Part shown: positions 1 through 36,700 of the stretch, piece after piece
Numbering within the stretch: the first letter of the stretch is position 1
Layout: each line of letters begins with the position of its first letter
Translations under genes and position numbers: made by a program
The notes under the pieces: model-generated
The model's input: the letters and a program-made list of their open reading frames with translations, nothing else
What the model was told of the DNA's origin: nothing
Database searches by the model: none
Source of the DNA: Paraescarpia echinospica
Lineage: Eukaryota; Annelida; Polychaeta; Sabellida; Siboglinidae
DNA length: 64,000 bases
Assembly (NCBI GenBank): GCA_020002185.1
Contig: CM034533.1
Span: 66,017,979 to 66,081,978, forward strand
Direction of reading: 5' to 3'

Positions 1-1
1 C

Positions 2-38
<37 letters not shown>

Positions 39-75
39 GGCAGACAGGCAGACAGGCAGACAGGCAGACACGCAC
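1..75. repeat. (CAGA)n microsatellite
   Basis: Uninterrupted CAGA tetranucleotides run from the window edge and change to CAGG/CAGA alternation near position 38. This is the same tetranucleotide, in the opposite orientation, as the large CTGT/CTGC array at 1.4-1.86 kb. The array probably continues to the left of the window. Confidence 0.95.
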
Positions 76-83
76 AGTAACAC

Positions 84-250
84 GCGCGCGCACAAACACG
101 TGCAACACATACACACAAAAACATACACCCAAACACACACACAAACGCACACACAAACGCACTCACAAACGCGCACACAAACGCACACACACGCACAGTC
201 ACACACACACGCACGCACACACACGCGCACACACACAAACAAACACATAC
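84..250. repeat. (CA)n-rich low-complexity tract
   Basis: Imperfect CA/CACG/CAAA simple sequence. The Thr/His-rich open frame it creates is a by-product of composition, not a gene. Confidence 0.9.
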
Positions 251-259
251 GTGCGCCCA

Positions 260-1390
260 CCCATCAGCGTAAAATGCATTGTGCCTTGGAACAAAGGTTC
301 ACTTTATCTCCAAATTTGTTGAACGGCGATATGTTCCTGTCTCTCAGATACTGAAACGCTCTCTGTGTTCTGTCGATTGGTTCGTTGGTCGTCTCTTGAA
401 CACATTACACTACTGTACATATCACAAGCAAGTGACAAACATTGGAGACAATAAATCGCCCTTGCTATGTTGCAGCGAGATATGTTAATGTTGAGACGGG
501 TTATACAGCAGTGCCCCCTGCTCCAAGCAAGTACATTTTAAAATTTATAAATACGTTCTTACGGAAGCATTTAGCCGTCCAAACGTTTCACCAGTGAACA
601 TAATAGAACAGATTGTTAAACCGTATCATGCTAGTAGTGTTATTACATCACCAAAGGGCTCGTTGCAGTAGGCTGTCTCCCGAGAAGCGTGAAAATTGGG
701 TTGTTGGTAGATTTGAGGTTGGGTGAACCTATATGTTGAAACAGCGAGGGAAAGTGGGAAATAAAAATTACTAAAAATTATCAGGTGAAAACAAAAAAGA
801 GAGCTGATGATTTTCCAACAAAATCGCTTTGGTCGGACGAAACATTTACCAGCCTAACGTCTTCTGCTGCTGCTCTTGGTCTGCGCTAGATAGTATTTGT
901 TAAATGTTGCATATAGTTAATGCATTTTTTGTTCCCCGTCTTGTAAAGGGACTGTTACCGAGATAAACAAATATATTGATCTATATTCTGCCATCTCCAT
1001 GGTACCACACAAAATGGAATTACTGTGTCTAAAAAGTAGAACACTAACTGGAATTACAATGCATTTATCGTTAATTTAATTTAAGTTTAACACTACGTCG
1101 ATACAACATTAGTCGGACTTGCAATCCAGCTACTAGGGTCGCCACCGCTCAGCAGTGGGACAATGCTATTCAGTAGGAGAGGCTAGCGACTGACAGGTCT
1201 TATTCTTAATATGTCTTTGCTGGGATGTAACATGTCATTCTGGTCGCGTATTAGTGGCATACATCTATGACGCCACTCAGCATTACAGCACACCGGATAT
1301 TAGACCCACAACACAATGTCAATATGCGATAACAAGAACAGGCTAAAGTTTCCTTTTCCTGTCGACCCATAAAACGCCGAAACGTATCAG
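260..1390. other. no recognisable gene
   Basis: AT-rich sequence with only short chance open frames. I see no exon with splice sites, no repeat structure and no transposon motif that I can name. Confidence 0.6.
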
Positions 1391-1429
1391 ATGCATGCAT
1401 TTCTATTATTTACCTAAGTATGTATGTGC

Positions 1430-1857
<428 letters not shown>

Positions 1858-2099
1858 AAATAAATATATAAAATACATGCCACACTCATGTCTGTGTTCA
1901 TGTTTTGCGTAAAGACACCTGTGGAACTGAACTTCAAAATAGCCTGTAAGATTAACATGAATCTACGTCCAATTTGTAAAACAAAATAATACAGTCGACA
2001 AATTGTGGATAGTTTAGCCAACGCACTAGTTGTCTATATTCTTTATTGCTATACCGTTATTGTCAAACCTTCACAATGACAATGACTCAACGATTCCCT

Positions 2100-3090
2100 C
2101 GTGTTTCGGTGGTTTAACGTTCGTGTAATTTTGCCAACAACGAAACGAGGCCAGCTAATCGAAGAGCTCGGCCGACTAGACACCGACATTTGCTGCATGC
2201 ACGAGAAGAAATGCCCCGGCGGGCTCGACGAACGGTCAGGCACCTATCGACTCTTTGGCGCTACAACCACTGCACTGCGGCCTCGCCTTCGCTCTCGCAA
2301 CGCATTTGGACGAACAACAGCAATGCCGAACCAGACTAGTTCTTCGCTGAACTCGACGAGTTCTCCGCCGAACTGACACGTCTCAGGTTCCGTAATTCTT
2401 CCACCTCACTGTTTCCATGTATTATATGCATAGATGATGATATTACCAGCAATATTGCAAAGTACAAATTTTTTTAGGACTGGGCTAATTCTCCCAATAT
2501 GGAAGAGGAAGGGAGTTGGGCAAGACCCATGGTGATACCGAGGCATCACATTTCTAAGCCCAATCATGAAGCTGCTAAACAGGATCCTAGATGGGAGGAT
2601 TTGAGGTATAAGCACTAATCGAGTGAAGACCAAGATGGTTTCGGAAAGTGCAGATGTTTGCAATAAGACAGCTGGTAGATAATAGGATATGCCAGGGAGA
2701 ATAGCAGTGGGATTTGTGGTCCTGAAGAAGGCGTATGACACAGTCCCAAAAGAGGTGGTGGCGGCAACAGTGGGATAGACGAGAGTGCCTGATCAGAAGC
2801 AGAAGCCAGTATGGTGGACACAATGTACATAGAACAAAGGGAAGTGTTCGGGTTGGATCTGGAATGTCGGAAGAGTTACCAATTAACATTTGTTCGGCGA
2901 AAGGAGGACGTGCCCTTATAGCCTTTTACTATTTGTCATGGGATGAAACTAATCAGCAAGATGATCAGCACGCAGGATGTTTTCAGTAAGATGATCTATG
3001 CAGACGATATGGCAGAAGGCAAACAAGAAATACAAGACGTGTTGGAGGAATGGAAGGTGTTCAGTAAGCATGGGCTGCAGGCCCGTTAAC
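2100..3090 (+). mobile_element. decayed non-LTR retrotransposon (endonuclease and RT scraps)
   Basis: Around 2101-2230 a frame reads like the start of a LINE endonuclease (NVRVILPTTKRGQLIEELGR followed by DTDICC). From about 2700 a second region reads FVVLKKAYDTVPKEVV, an RT palm motif, and near 2995 YADDMAEGKQEIQDVLEEW, the RT catalytic box. Stops and frameshifts break the reading frame throughout, and the middle of the element is missing. This is a dead fragment; the clade is uncertain. Confidence 0.7.
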
Positions 3091-3371
3091 CAGGTTTTGC
3101 TCAGTGGGATTCGTTTTTTGATATTTTGTTTATATATATATATACATATAATATTCCTAACGGCACGACACATATTGATGCGAATGATGTCACAAATAAA
3201 ACGTTCATGTAAGAGGTTCTTTAATGGCACGATATGCGAAAATCATTGTTTTTTTATCGAAATCAGTAAGGATATCATAATTAATGTGCAGCAGAAGGGA
3301 TAATGAAGACATATGGTTTTGGCGCATTCGGATCGATTCATTTGAAAGTGTTCAGCTGCCTCGGCGGCACA

Positions 3372-3600
3372 TTAGCTTCCATACAGGAGACTCTTTAATT
3401 GGAAACGGTCTGCACAATAACTCACCGTTTGATTGACATCAACAGGAACATCATAGTGGATGTGCATCAGTGCAAGCGAGGAGAGACGTTCTTGGCCCAT
3501 ACTGGCCCGCATGAAGGTTTTCAGGCGTCGTAGAGCGCTGACACTTCTTTCGCAATCGCATGACGTTACGGATTTTGTACAGACCAATTGCAACAATACA
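3372..3600 (-). mobile_element. hAT transposase C-terminal dimerisation fragment
   Basis: The minus-strand frame contains SVTSCDCERSVSALRRLKTF then MGQERLSSLALMHIHYD. This is the hallmark of the hAT-family C-terminal dimerisation domain (CERSFS-type block followed by RLSSLALMHIH). The fragment ends without the rest of the transposase. A frameshifted continuation upstream (toward 3840) may be the adjoining RNase-H-like part. Non-autonomous remnant. Confidence 0.75.
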
Positions 3601-4059
3601 TAGATGTTGAGGAATGATTCTCGCAGGAATTCCTTGATTGCCTATGCACAGCTGTTTGGGCAGTGCTTCGGCGATTGCGCTACTCCCGTCGATGCAACTC
3701 TTCTGGTAGCACGCTCGGAGATGGCAGATCACCTTTGTACATGGCGATTGCAACCACAAAACATTGTTGTGCCTGGCCTTCACTCCTGTACAGCAGGGAA
3801 CAAGGAGGGAGAACACATCGGTTACAACAGCGCGACACACGGAACATCAACGGCAGTCTTCGCGACTACCTCGAGACGCACGGTTTGTTTGTTGGCAACA
3901 CTGCATTCCAGCATGCCGCTTGTCACGAAACAACATGGCAAGGACAACGCCGTGATGTGACGACGTGATGACGTTGAAATATGTTTATTAATTAACCGCT
4001 CAGCGACGTAAGAAGACCGAGCGGCGTCATTCGTTAATTCGAAGTCCCCCCACTGCTGT

Positions 4060-4330
4060 GGATACAAAACTTCCTGACATCCCTATACCAGCGAGTGGAG
4101 GTGGACGGAAAGTTTTCGGACTGGGTTCCCGTCACCTCAGGAGTCCCCCGAGAAACAGTTCTCGGCACATTGCTTTTCCCCTCCTCTATCAACGATATAC
4201 TAACAGGAATAACATCCAAACTCCTCCTTTTTGTAGACGACTCTCTCCTCTATAGACCTATAGATATCTCTAGCTCAGCCGAGTCCATAGCACTTCAAGA
4301 AGACCTGGATAAACGCCACAGTTATGATGC
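4060..4330 (+). mobile_element. LINE reverse-transcriptase scrap
   Basis: The frame starting near 4095 reads VPVTSGVPRETVLGTLLF, a decayed GVPQGTVLGPLLF box. It then has INDILTGITSKLLLFVDDSL, where the catalytic FADD has become FVDD, and SSAESIALQEDLDK. This matches the finger/palm part of a CR1/L2-like RT with inactivating changes. The copy breaks off after about 4330. Confidence 0.75.
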
Positions 4331-4724
4331 TTTCGTGTTCCTTTTTGTATGTCACTTTTGCATCAGCAGACATTTTGGAAGATGTGTTTTTCGGCAGTCT
4401 ACCTCCTTGTTACGCCTAACTACACGTCCCTTGAGGCAACTAACTTCACCCCTTGAAACTCCGAAAATATCAAACTATATCCACTTCCTATCAGGAATAT
4501 CTAAACTTAACCGGGGGGGGGGGTTGCACCCATCGCACCACCCTGCTTACAGGCCTGTATATGATGCTGACCAGGGTTGTAAATGCATGATACAAGGTGT
4601 GTTTAATAACGTTAATTGCTGATAAGTGTTTTATCATTGGTCAAATGCTGCAGGAAAAAAATTAAAGCATTTTCACCACACCTATTCTTAGCCAGTATGT
4701 CATGCCTACACTTTCAACATGAAA

Positions 4725-5790
4725 TATAGGAGTGATATTTGATGACAATTTCAGACAGCACATTTCTCAAACTTGTTGTTGCCGTTATTATCATATTCGC
4801 AATTTTGGACGTATTCGTCGGTATGTGCCTCTTTCTGTTGCAAAATCTATTGCAACTGCTCTTGTTACTAATAGACTTGACTATTGCAATTCCCCTAATC
4901 ACAATATTGCCTTTAAAGATATCCTGTACAAAAATTATAACCTGTACAAAATTGCTTAGAAATGATTGACTTGGTCTCTGCGGTTTTCTTACTCAATGCC
5001 ACTTCTGAGGTCTTTGCATTTGCTTCCTGTCTGATATTGCATAATTTTAAAGATCTGTATCATTACCTACCAGGCACTTTCATGTAAGCAACAAGCATAT
5101 TTATATTCATTGCTAACTCTTGCAAGAAAACCTATCCAGCATCATCTACTTCTGCTTTACGTTTTGTTCCTAGGGTCAATACTAACATTGGAACTAGAGC
5201 TTCAATACTAACATTGGAACTAGAGCTTCAATACTAACATTGGAACTAGAGCTTCAATACTAACATTGGAACTAGAGCTTCAATACTAACATTGGAACTA
5301 GAGCCGTTTCCAATGCTGCAGCAACTCTTTAGAATATGCTCACTCGTGATGTTAGATCAGTTGAAAATATTACACAATTCAACCATCATTTAAAACTTAC
5401 CATTTACAACCTTACTGATCCACCTGAGCTCCCGGACATATCCATCCCTCTGTTCACACCACGAATACTGCTTATTGATCTTTTTACATTGACAAACCCT
5501 TTTGTTTGGATATGTCTCCGAGTGTGTTTTCCAAGGATTAAGGCACTTATGCAAAATTAAGTTTGTTTGGTTTACTATAAATAATAGTATTACAATTACG
5601 TACTTGCTATACGGCTACAATGCTAGTGCTGCATATTTCTTCTTCTCACTAGGTAGCATCTGTATCATATTAAGTACTAAACTTCAAATTTCCCCGTTCC
5701 ATTTGATAATATTATGTTATTGTATCTTGTGCATGCTCACTATGTAGATTTTTGTACTTTTTTATTTGGAAATAAAAAATTAACTTGAAC
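4725..5790 (+). mobile_element. L2/CR1-like LINE 3' remnant
   Basis: A frame near 4730 reads HISQTCCCRYYHIRNFGRIR and then PLSVAKSIATALVTNRLDYC. This is the conserved C-terminal (thumb/connection) region of an L2-like RT. The homology continues in shifted frames (IIFKI, ITYQ, ARKPIQ and, near 5340, TRDVRSVENITQFNHHLK). A minisatellite at 5173-5302 has grown inside the coding part. The end near 5770 is AT-rich. Confidence 0.7.
5173..5302. repeat. 26-bp minisatellite (about 5 copies)
   Basis: Five near-identical copies of a 26-bp unit containing AATACTAACATTGGAACTAG. The unit derives from the LINE segment encoding VNTNIGTRA, so the array arose within the retrotransposon remnant after insertion. 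Confidence 0.9.
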
Positions 5791-6123
5791 AGTAAGTATA
5801 TTTATTTATTCAATTTTATTATTCAAATCCACACCAACATTGATACAAATATTACCATACAAATACAAAGCTAAATTTTAAGCTAGGTAAGCACGTTGTC
5901 ATTTTACACAGTCTGGATTCATCCACGAACAACTCGCAGACAATACATTATTTAGTTTTTGTTTAAATTGTCACTGCAGATAAGTTAACCCCCCCGCCAA
6001 ATACCTGTATTTTCAACATGGCTAATTATACTTCTATGAAATTAAAATGTTTACATACAAATACAATGGTCAATGCTCACATTACTAATGATCTGTGTAA
6101 TAATAATTACATCACAACTTATT

Positions 6124-6320
6124 ATCTTGCTAATACGATGCCCATTATATTTTTTGCTAATACGATGCCCATTATATTTTTTGCTAATACGATGCCCATT
6201 ATATTTTTTGCTGATACGATGCACATTATATTTTCTTGCTGATATGAGGCCCATTATATTTTTGTTGTTGATAAAATGCGCATTATATTTTCTTGGTGAT
6301 ACAACGCCCATTATATTTCA
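6124..6320. repeat. 27-30-bp minisatellite (about 7 copies)
   Basis: Tandem copies built around ACGATGCCCATTATATTTT. The first four are nearly identical and the later ones diverge in sequence and length. It lies about 100 bp beyond the likely AGPS polyadenylation signal. Confidence 0.9.
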
Positions 6321-6416
6321 CACTAAGTTTTCATAGCTCCAAGATGTAACAGTAATTCAATAAGTCATCTCCCAAAATACATCATCATTCTGATTAAACA
6401 ACAACAGCAATGACTG

Positions 6417-6422
6417 TTTATT
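6417..6422 (-). terminator. AGPS polyadenylation signal (AATAAA)
   Basis: AATAAA on the minus strand, about 160 bp after the AGPS stop codon, giving a short 3' UTR. It is the first canonical hexamer I see downstream of the stop. Cleavage would fall near 6395-6405. Confidence 0.55.
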
Positions 6423-6582
6423 TAATTATGTGTAAATTTTGTAACAGTACCCATGATCCATGTCATCTGTGAAATCAGCAAGAGATTAGTTGAATTGTTC
6501 GATTACCATGATTTATGACAATCAACAATCATTTCATCGAGAGGCAGATAAAAATTAGACAGTGGGTCTTGGCGTCACTGAA

Positions 6583-31734
<25,152 letters not shown>

Positions 31735-31848
31735 GTTGAGTGGGTAATCGCACTCAAGACCCGCCACGCGTCGCTACTTATCTCGGAATAAACTAATTTA
31801 CGCCCCACCATATGGCGCCACTATTCTGACTTCAATGTTCCGCAAACC

Positions 31849-31876
31849 TTGGCCCGCGGGCCAATTTGGCCCGCGG
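31849..31876. promoter_or_regulatory. GC-rich palindrome plus repeated half-site
   Basis: TTGGCCCGCGGGCCAA is a perfect 16-bp palindrome, and its half TTGGCCCGCGG recurs one base later. It lies about 115 bp upstream of the AGPS ATG. It could be a dimeric factor site in the AGPS promoter or the edge of an eroded DNA transposon. Confidence 0.4.
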
Positions 31877-32349
31877 ACACTTTATAGCTGGACAGCGAGA
31901 CCAGTGCTAAGAGTTGGAATTGGTCAAGAACAGTAGAAAATGATATGTTCTACCATACAAAAGTCTTCGTTAGCTGAGCCGTAGAATGTTCTTCTTATGT
32001 TCAGCTCAGAACTAGCTGTGTCAGCCACACGTATGTGGCTAGAGTATTGTCGAGCTTGGGTGTTACTTAAGTGTTACTTAAATGTGCATGATCGTGTGTT
32101 CTCCATTTGGAAGATATATTCTCAGTTTCGATTTCAGCTTCGCATTCTGACTGTCGTATATTCTGACATTAAAACACATTATGGAAAATAAAAGCTGACT
32201 AGTAATGGGTAGAAGCGGTGGACGTTTCAACAAAAGACTGCCGCCATTCAAAGTCCATGCCGAGAACTTTTCAAAAGTTCACTGGATAGTCAATGCGGCG
32301 AAGACAATGCACGTATCGTAGATGCCACAATGAAAAACGATCTCATGTT

Positions 32350-32960
32350 ATTTATTGTTTATTAAAACGACAAAAGTGCCCCACCGTTGCTTGAGGCAGC
32401 GCTGAAATGGTTGGTACTTGTTGGCAGCATTTGATTGGGCGAATTGGAATTCCCAATGATGAATCACACAAAAACACCTTCGATATCGTTTGAAGGTTGT
32501 CTTGCGACTCTGTATCATACTTCCCATTGAGCAATTTATATACCTCTATCATATCTCCCCTTGTTCTTCTATATGTTAGTGTTGGTAGTTTCAAATTGTC
32601 TTTTTTGGTAAGGAATATCCTTCATTCCTGGAAGTTGTTTCGTAGCTCACCTCTGCACATTTTCTATAGCATATCCTTATATTTTTGTTTACAAGGCGAC
32701 CATATGGTTACTGCATAATCTAAATGACTCCGAACAAGAGCTTTATATAATGGTATAAAACTTTTTTCATTTAGCGTTGTAAAAGACCTTCTAATAATTG
32801 CCATGATACTGTTTGCTTTATTAATCTTTTGATTTTATGTTTATCAAATTCTAGTTTTGAGTCAATAATAACTCCACTGTCTTTTTCATGTTTCTGATTA
32901 TTAAATAATATTGTGTTTGCTTTGATATCTTGCAATAAAGCGTTGAATGTTTAACCCTTT
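32350..32960 (-). mobile_element. CR1-like LINE 3' remnant
   Basis: Minus-strand frames read NNQKHEKDSGVIIDSKLEFD near 32890, QLLEGLLQR near 32790, and YRRTRGDMIEVYKLLNGKYD near 32540. This is the order seen in the C-terminal half of CR1 reverse transcriptases (compare RRLRGDHIEVFKILNGYENI in the copy at 53.9 kb). Frames are interrupted and the catalytic part is absent. Confidence 0.75.
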
Positions 32961-33030
32961 AGACCTTATGTCATTTTAGACCTTATGTCATTTTAGACCT
33001 TACGCTATTTTATACCTCACGTCATTTTAT
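32959..33030. repeat. 18-bp tandem repeat (about 4 copies)
   Basis: TAGACCTTATGTCATTTT repeated, the last two copies diverged (TAGACCTTACGCTATTTT, then TATACCTCACGTCATTTT). Confidence 0.85.
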
Positions 33031-33349
33031 TAAATGTGCTCCAAATCCTTGCAGCGCACGCACAAAATCATGATATGGGCCGCACCTGTTTATTGCATTT
33101 AACGTTTTTGTACTTCATTTCTTAACATTGTTGTGGCTATCTGAAGCCGATTTAGATTTTGTTTTCATAATCTAGTTTCTCGTGGCTTTAGCCATATCAT
33201 AACACACGTATAACAAAACAGATTTGCCATTTAAAAATTATAATTGACATCCATAGTCCAGGTGAGAGTCATCAATGACAGTGCATATATGTTTTAATCC
33301 ATGACATGTATGTATATCGACTTTTTACATGTATTTTATAAGTGTACAT

Positions 33350-33401
<52 letters not shown>
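33350..33401. repeat. (CT)n(TA)n compound microsatellite
   Basis: About 12 CT dinucleotides followed by about 15 TA dinucleotides. Confidence 0.95.
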
Positions 33402-33406
<5 letters not shown>

Positions 33407-33682
33407 TGTATATGTGCACCTTTGTCTGAATTAAACTTGATTGTTATTATTATTATTATTTCCAGAAACAAAATGTATTGTGGCGCCGCATAACTGACCA
33501 AATAATTACCTAGCCAGACACAATAACATTCATGCTGCGAAATGGTAGCGCTACAGAAGCCACCACTATTATTCCGCTGAATACCAAAACACATCCGAAG
33601 CAATCATATATTTTCATCGAAACATCGAAGAATTTCATCGCCGAATCGATATCACCGCCGACGTGACCCTGAACTCATTATC

Positions 33683-33692
33683 GCGCATGCGC
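33683..33692 (+). promoter_or_regulatory. NRF1-type site (GCGCATGCGC)
   Basis: A perfect palindromic GCGCATGCGC lies about 95 bp upstream of the XRCC5 ATG in a locally GC-rich, TATA-less stretch. This matches the NRF1 consensus common in housekeeping promoters. Binding is inferred from sequence only. Confidence 0.6.
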
Positions 33693-33785
33693 CTTGGCCA
33701 TTGCCTGTTGTTGGCGGGTGTTTATATTTTGTTCGATCAGCAAATCTGTAAACACATCCCTTAACGCAATCCTTAAAGCCAGAAT

Positions 33786-33797
33786 ATGACATCAAAG
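33786..33797 (+). CDS. XRCC5: XRCC5 first coding exon (four codons)
   Basis: ATG ACA TCA AAG, then gtatga, phase 0, joining to EAVAIVLDVG 3.46 kb downstream. A first coding exon of only a few codons before the vWA-like domain is also the vertebrate arrangement, which supports this start. The upstream sequence is GC-rich with an NRF1-type site. Confidence 0.85.
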
Positions 33798-36700
33798 GTA
33801 TGATTAAAACATATTGTTACCATGGCGAGACGTATCTTATCCTGCCAATTTGTGATTTAGCTACAGTGGTCCACAAATTAAGAGGGGGGCGGTGGTCGCC
33901 GGGTGGTCTAGCTTGAAATGAGCGACATAATGATAAGTCATAACATGATAAACAGCGCGTGTTTTCTGTTACGTTTTCTGGTACAACACCCTGAAGGATG
34001 GCTTCGGTCAGTGGCGTAGTCTCGCTTTGGGTGTGTCTCTTTTTCATGGTTTTGGTGATAGGCTAATTTACACTCGTTGAGTAATTAAGGAAGAGGTGTC
34101 AAGCCCTTTCAGTGAGTGAAATCACACTCACAGCCTGACACAGGTTCAGGTTGTCACCGTTGTGAGTCTGTCTCAAGTCTCGACTGTCAGTGTCAGTCTG
34201 TGGAGAATTTATGATATATCGGTTACAATTCGGTTGCTGTGTATAAGCCGACGCCGTCTGAACTTATCGTTCTGACATTTATAACTGGGTAGTATTTAGC
34301 AGACATATCGTATATATTTTGTATTGGTAGGGTTTTTCGCATATAATAAACTGAAAACGTATAACGTGACTTATCGTTAGTACGACCGAGTGAGTGTACA
34401 TGTGCCCGTATGCCTCCCTGTCGACCGCTGTCCGCAAACGCTACATTATCATCAGTATGGTTTGCAGGTAATGAAAGGTTTCTACTTAATGTAAAAAACA
34501 AAATAAGTCTTACGAATAGCCAGTTAATAATTGTGTTCCTGTGGGTCAATTTTTTTTTAGTTGATGACCAACACGAGTCGGTGCTCCAATGAATAACTCA
34601 ATTTTGGGGGCCATTCAGGATGACTCATATATGTTCATTTATGTGAACATTTTGTTAAATTGTGCATTTTACTAAGCTGGGAAAGTCATTTCCGTAATTA
34701 GTTAATGTGACATGCTCAACTAAGAAGATGCATTCATCATTTCCAGCAAGTTTTTTTTTTCACCGTTAAAAGTGCAGGTTTGGAACAAATTATGCACAAT
34801 TTGCTGCCACTCTGTGTGTAAAGGGAAACTACTTGTGATACATCAATTGGTGGTGAACACGGCAATTCAACGTAACTGCCTCGAAATTACGACGAGCTTA
34901 ATTCAAAGATGAATTTTATTGTTTAAGTCGTTCTTCCCACAATAAAAAAGCACTAAGATATTAATATTATTTTAGAATGCGACCAAACCGTTAAAAACTG
35001 TATTTTTCTACCACCATATTTAATTATCATGTATTTATTATGCTTAACAAGTAATGAATGTCCAAACATGTATTAATATTATTAATACATATCTCATGGT
35101 AGCATTATATTTCATTAATAGAATAATAATTTATATTAATTTTGTTATCTAAAGAACGTATTTGTGTACGTGCACACGCACGCACACATACATACGAACA
35201 CATTTATTGGCTATTCGTAAGACTTATTTTGTTTTTTACATTAAGTAGAAACCTTTCATTACCTGCAAACCATACTGATAATAATAATTAATCAAGCTAC
35301 TTTTTAACAGAAACAATGCCAGTATTATAACTAACACACGCACACACACCCGCGCGCCCGTATATAGTAACGATATATTATATATAGTTATATCGCACAC
35401 GAACGTGCGTACAGTAATGATAGCTCCACTGTACGGAATTTCTGTGAAGCTCGACACAATATCGATTTTACGGTAACTGCGGAGCAATGGATAGTTGCCG
35501 CCGTAGAAGTCAAATTTTACTTGAGTTTGTTTTTCGACATTTGATCGTGGTAGGAATGTAAAATATTTTTTGGTAACAGTGTATGTATATGTATGTAAGA
35601 TATGTGAGGAGAAGTTTGGCGGTTGTAGGCGGTCGTTTTCATGGTTAGGTCAGAAAGTAAAAGATTGCCCCGAATGTGTATAAGTATACTTGTGTAGAAT
35701 TCGATTTTCCGCTATTACTACATTTTTTTCTCAAAAAGTTGATACCTTGGCTCATGCTTGGTGCGTTAATAATTAATTCTATCATTCCACGACATCCTAG
35801 GCAATTTTACAAATTTAGTATTTTATGTTATAAAAATGTTGCATCTTGGTGCATGTTTGAGCCCAAAATAGCACCCAGTTTGCATCAACATGCGCTGTTA
35901 TCACTCATTTCAAGCATGCGGCGCAGTTACCCACAACTGCAGTGGTTAACAGTGGGACACTATTTGAGATTCAAAAGTGAAGTATTTCGTTGAGCACCTC
36001 TGCTTTTCTTGCTTGAGAATGGGAAACTCCTAATTTTGTGATTAATGTAGGAGTTCTTCAAGGAGACCCTCTCGCCCCATACCTATTCATTGGTGTCACG
36101 GATAAGTTGGATTACCAGTACTAAGTCAATACTTTTATCGGTATTGAAAGATTTGTCGACTGAATAGTAACATGACAAATTTAGGTTCTTTCAGACACCC
36201 TTTCAGAAGTTGTGTTCAAATGTGTTTGTCTTTTCTGTACATAATTTTATTATTACTATTATTTTAACTGTGTACTATTATACTAGCTAGCGCATTATTT
36301 TGCTATTTATTTTTTTATGTTTTATTGTCTATTTACTGTTGACAATGTCATATTGTATATATAATTTGCAGGCTGCAAAATGAGAGGCGTCTGATCAACC
36401 CGGACGAGTAGTTTCAGTGATCGGACTAGTCCATGTTTAGAAGAGAAGTCCCTTTGGACTAGCTGTGATTATATGAATTAACTTATGCTAGTTGAGTGTT
36501 GTGTTGGAATAGAACAATAACAGAAAATATGATAGCAAGTTGTCACATGCAGTTAAATATTTTTATAGAACGCGGAGCATGTAAATGTTTACATCCGGTT
36601 ACGATAAGTAGTCCCGCCTAGTAACCATGAGTAACAGGGACAAAAATATGTGCGTGGGTTACATACATTGTCACATGCTATCCCATCGCAGTTGTGTTAT

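Larger units (their letters stand above)
31812..33785. promoter_or_regulatory. divergent upstream region shared by AGPS and XRCC5
   Basis: The two genes are transcribed away from each other from this 2 kb segment. The CpG-containing parts lie next to each start (31700-31880 and about 33640-33730), with an AT-rich LINE scrap and simple repeats between. No TATA box is obvious at either end. A single bidirectional promoter is possible, but the gap is large enough for two. Confidence 0.5.

Noticed and set aside
3604..3968. Three overlapping plus-strand frames of 60-118 codons
   Set aside because: They overlap the upstream side of the minus-strand hAT fragment and look like shadows of it; none resembles a known protein.
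31735..31767. Longer AGPS N-terminus starting at a GTG upstream
   Set aside because: There is no ATG in that stretch and an in-frame TAG lies just upstream; the first ATG at 31734 is the simplest start.
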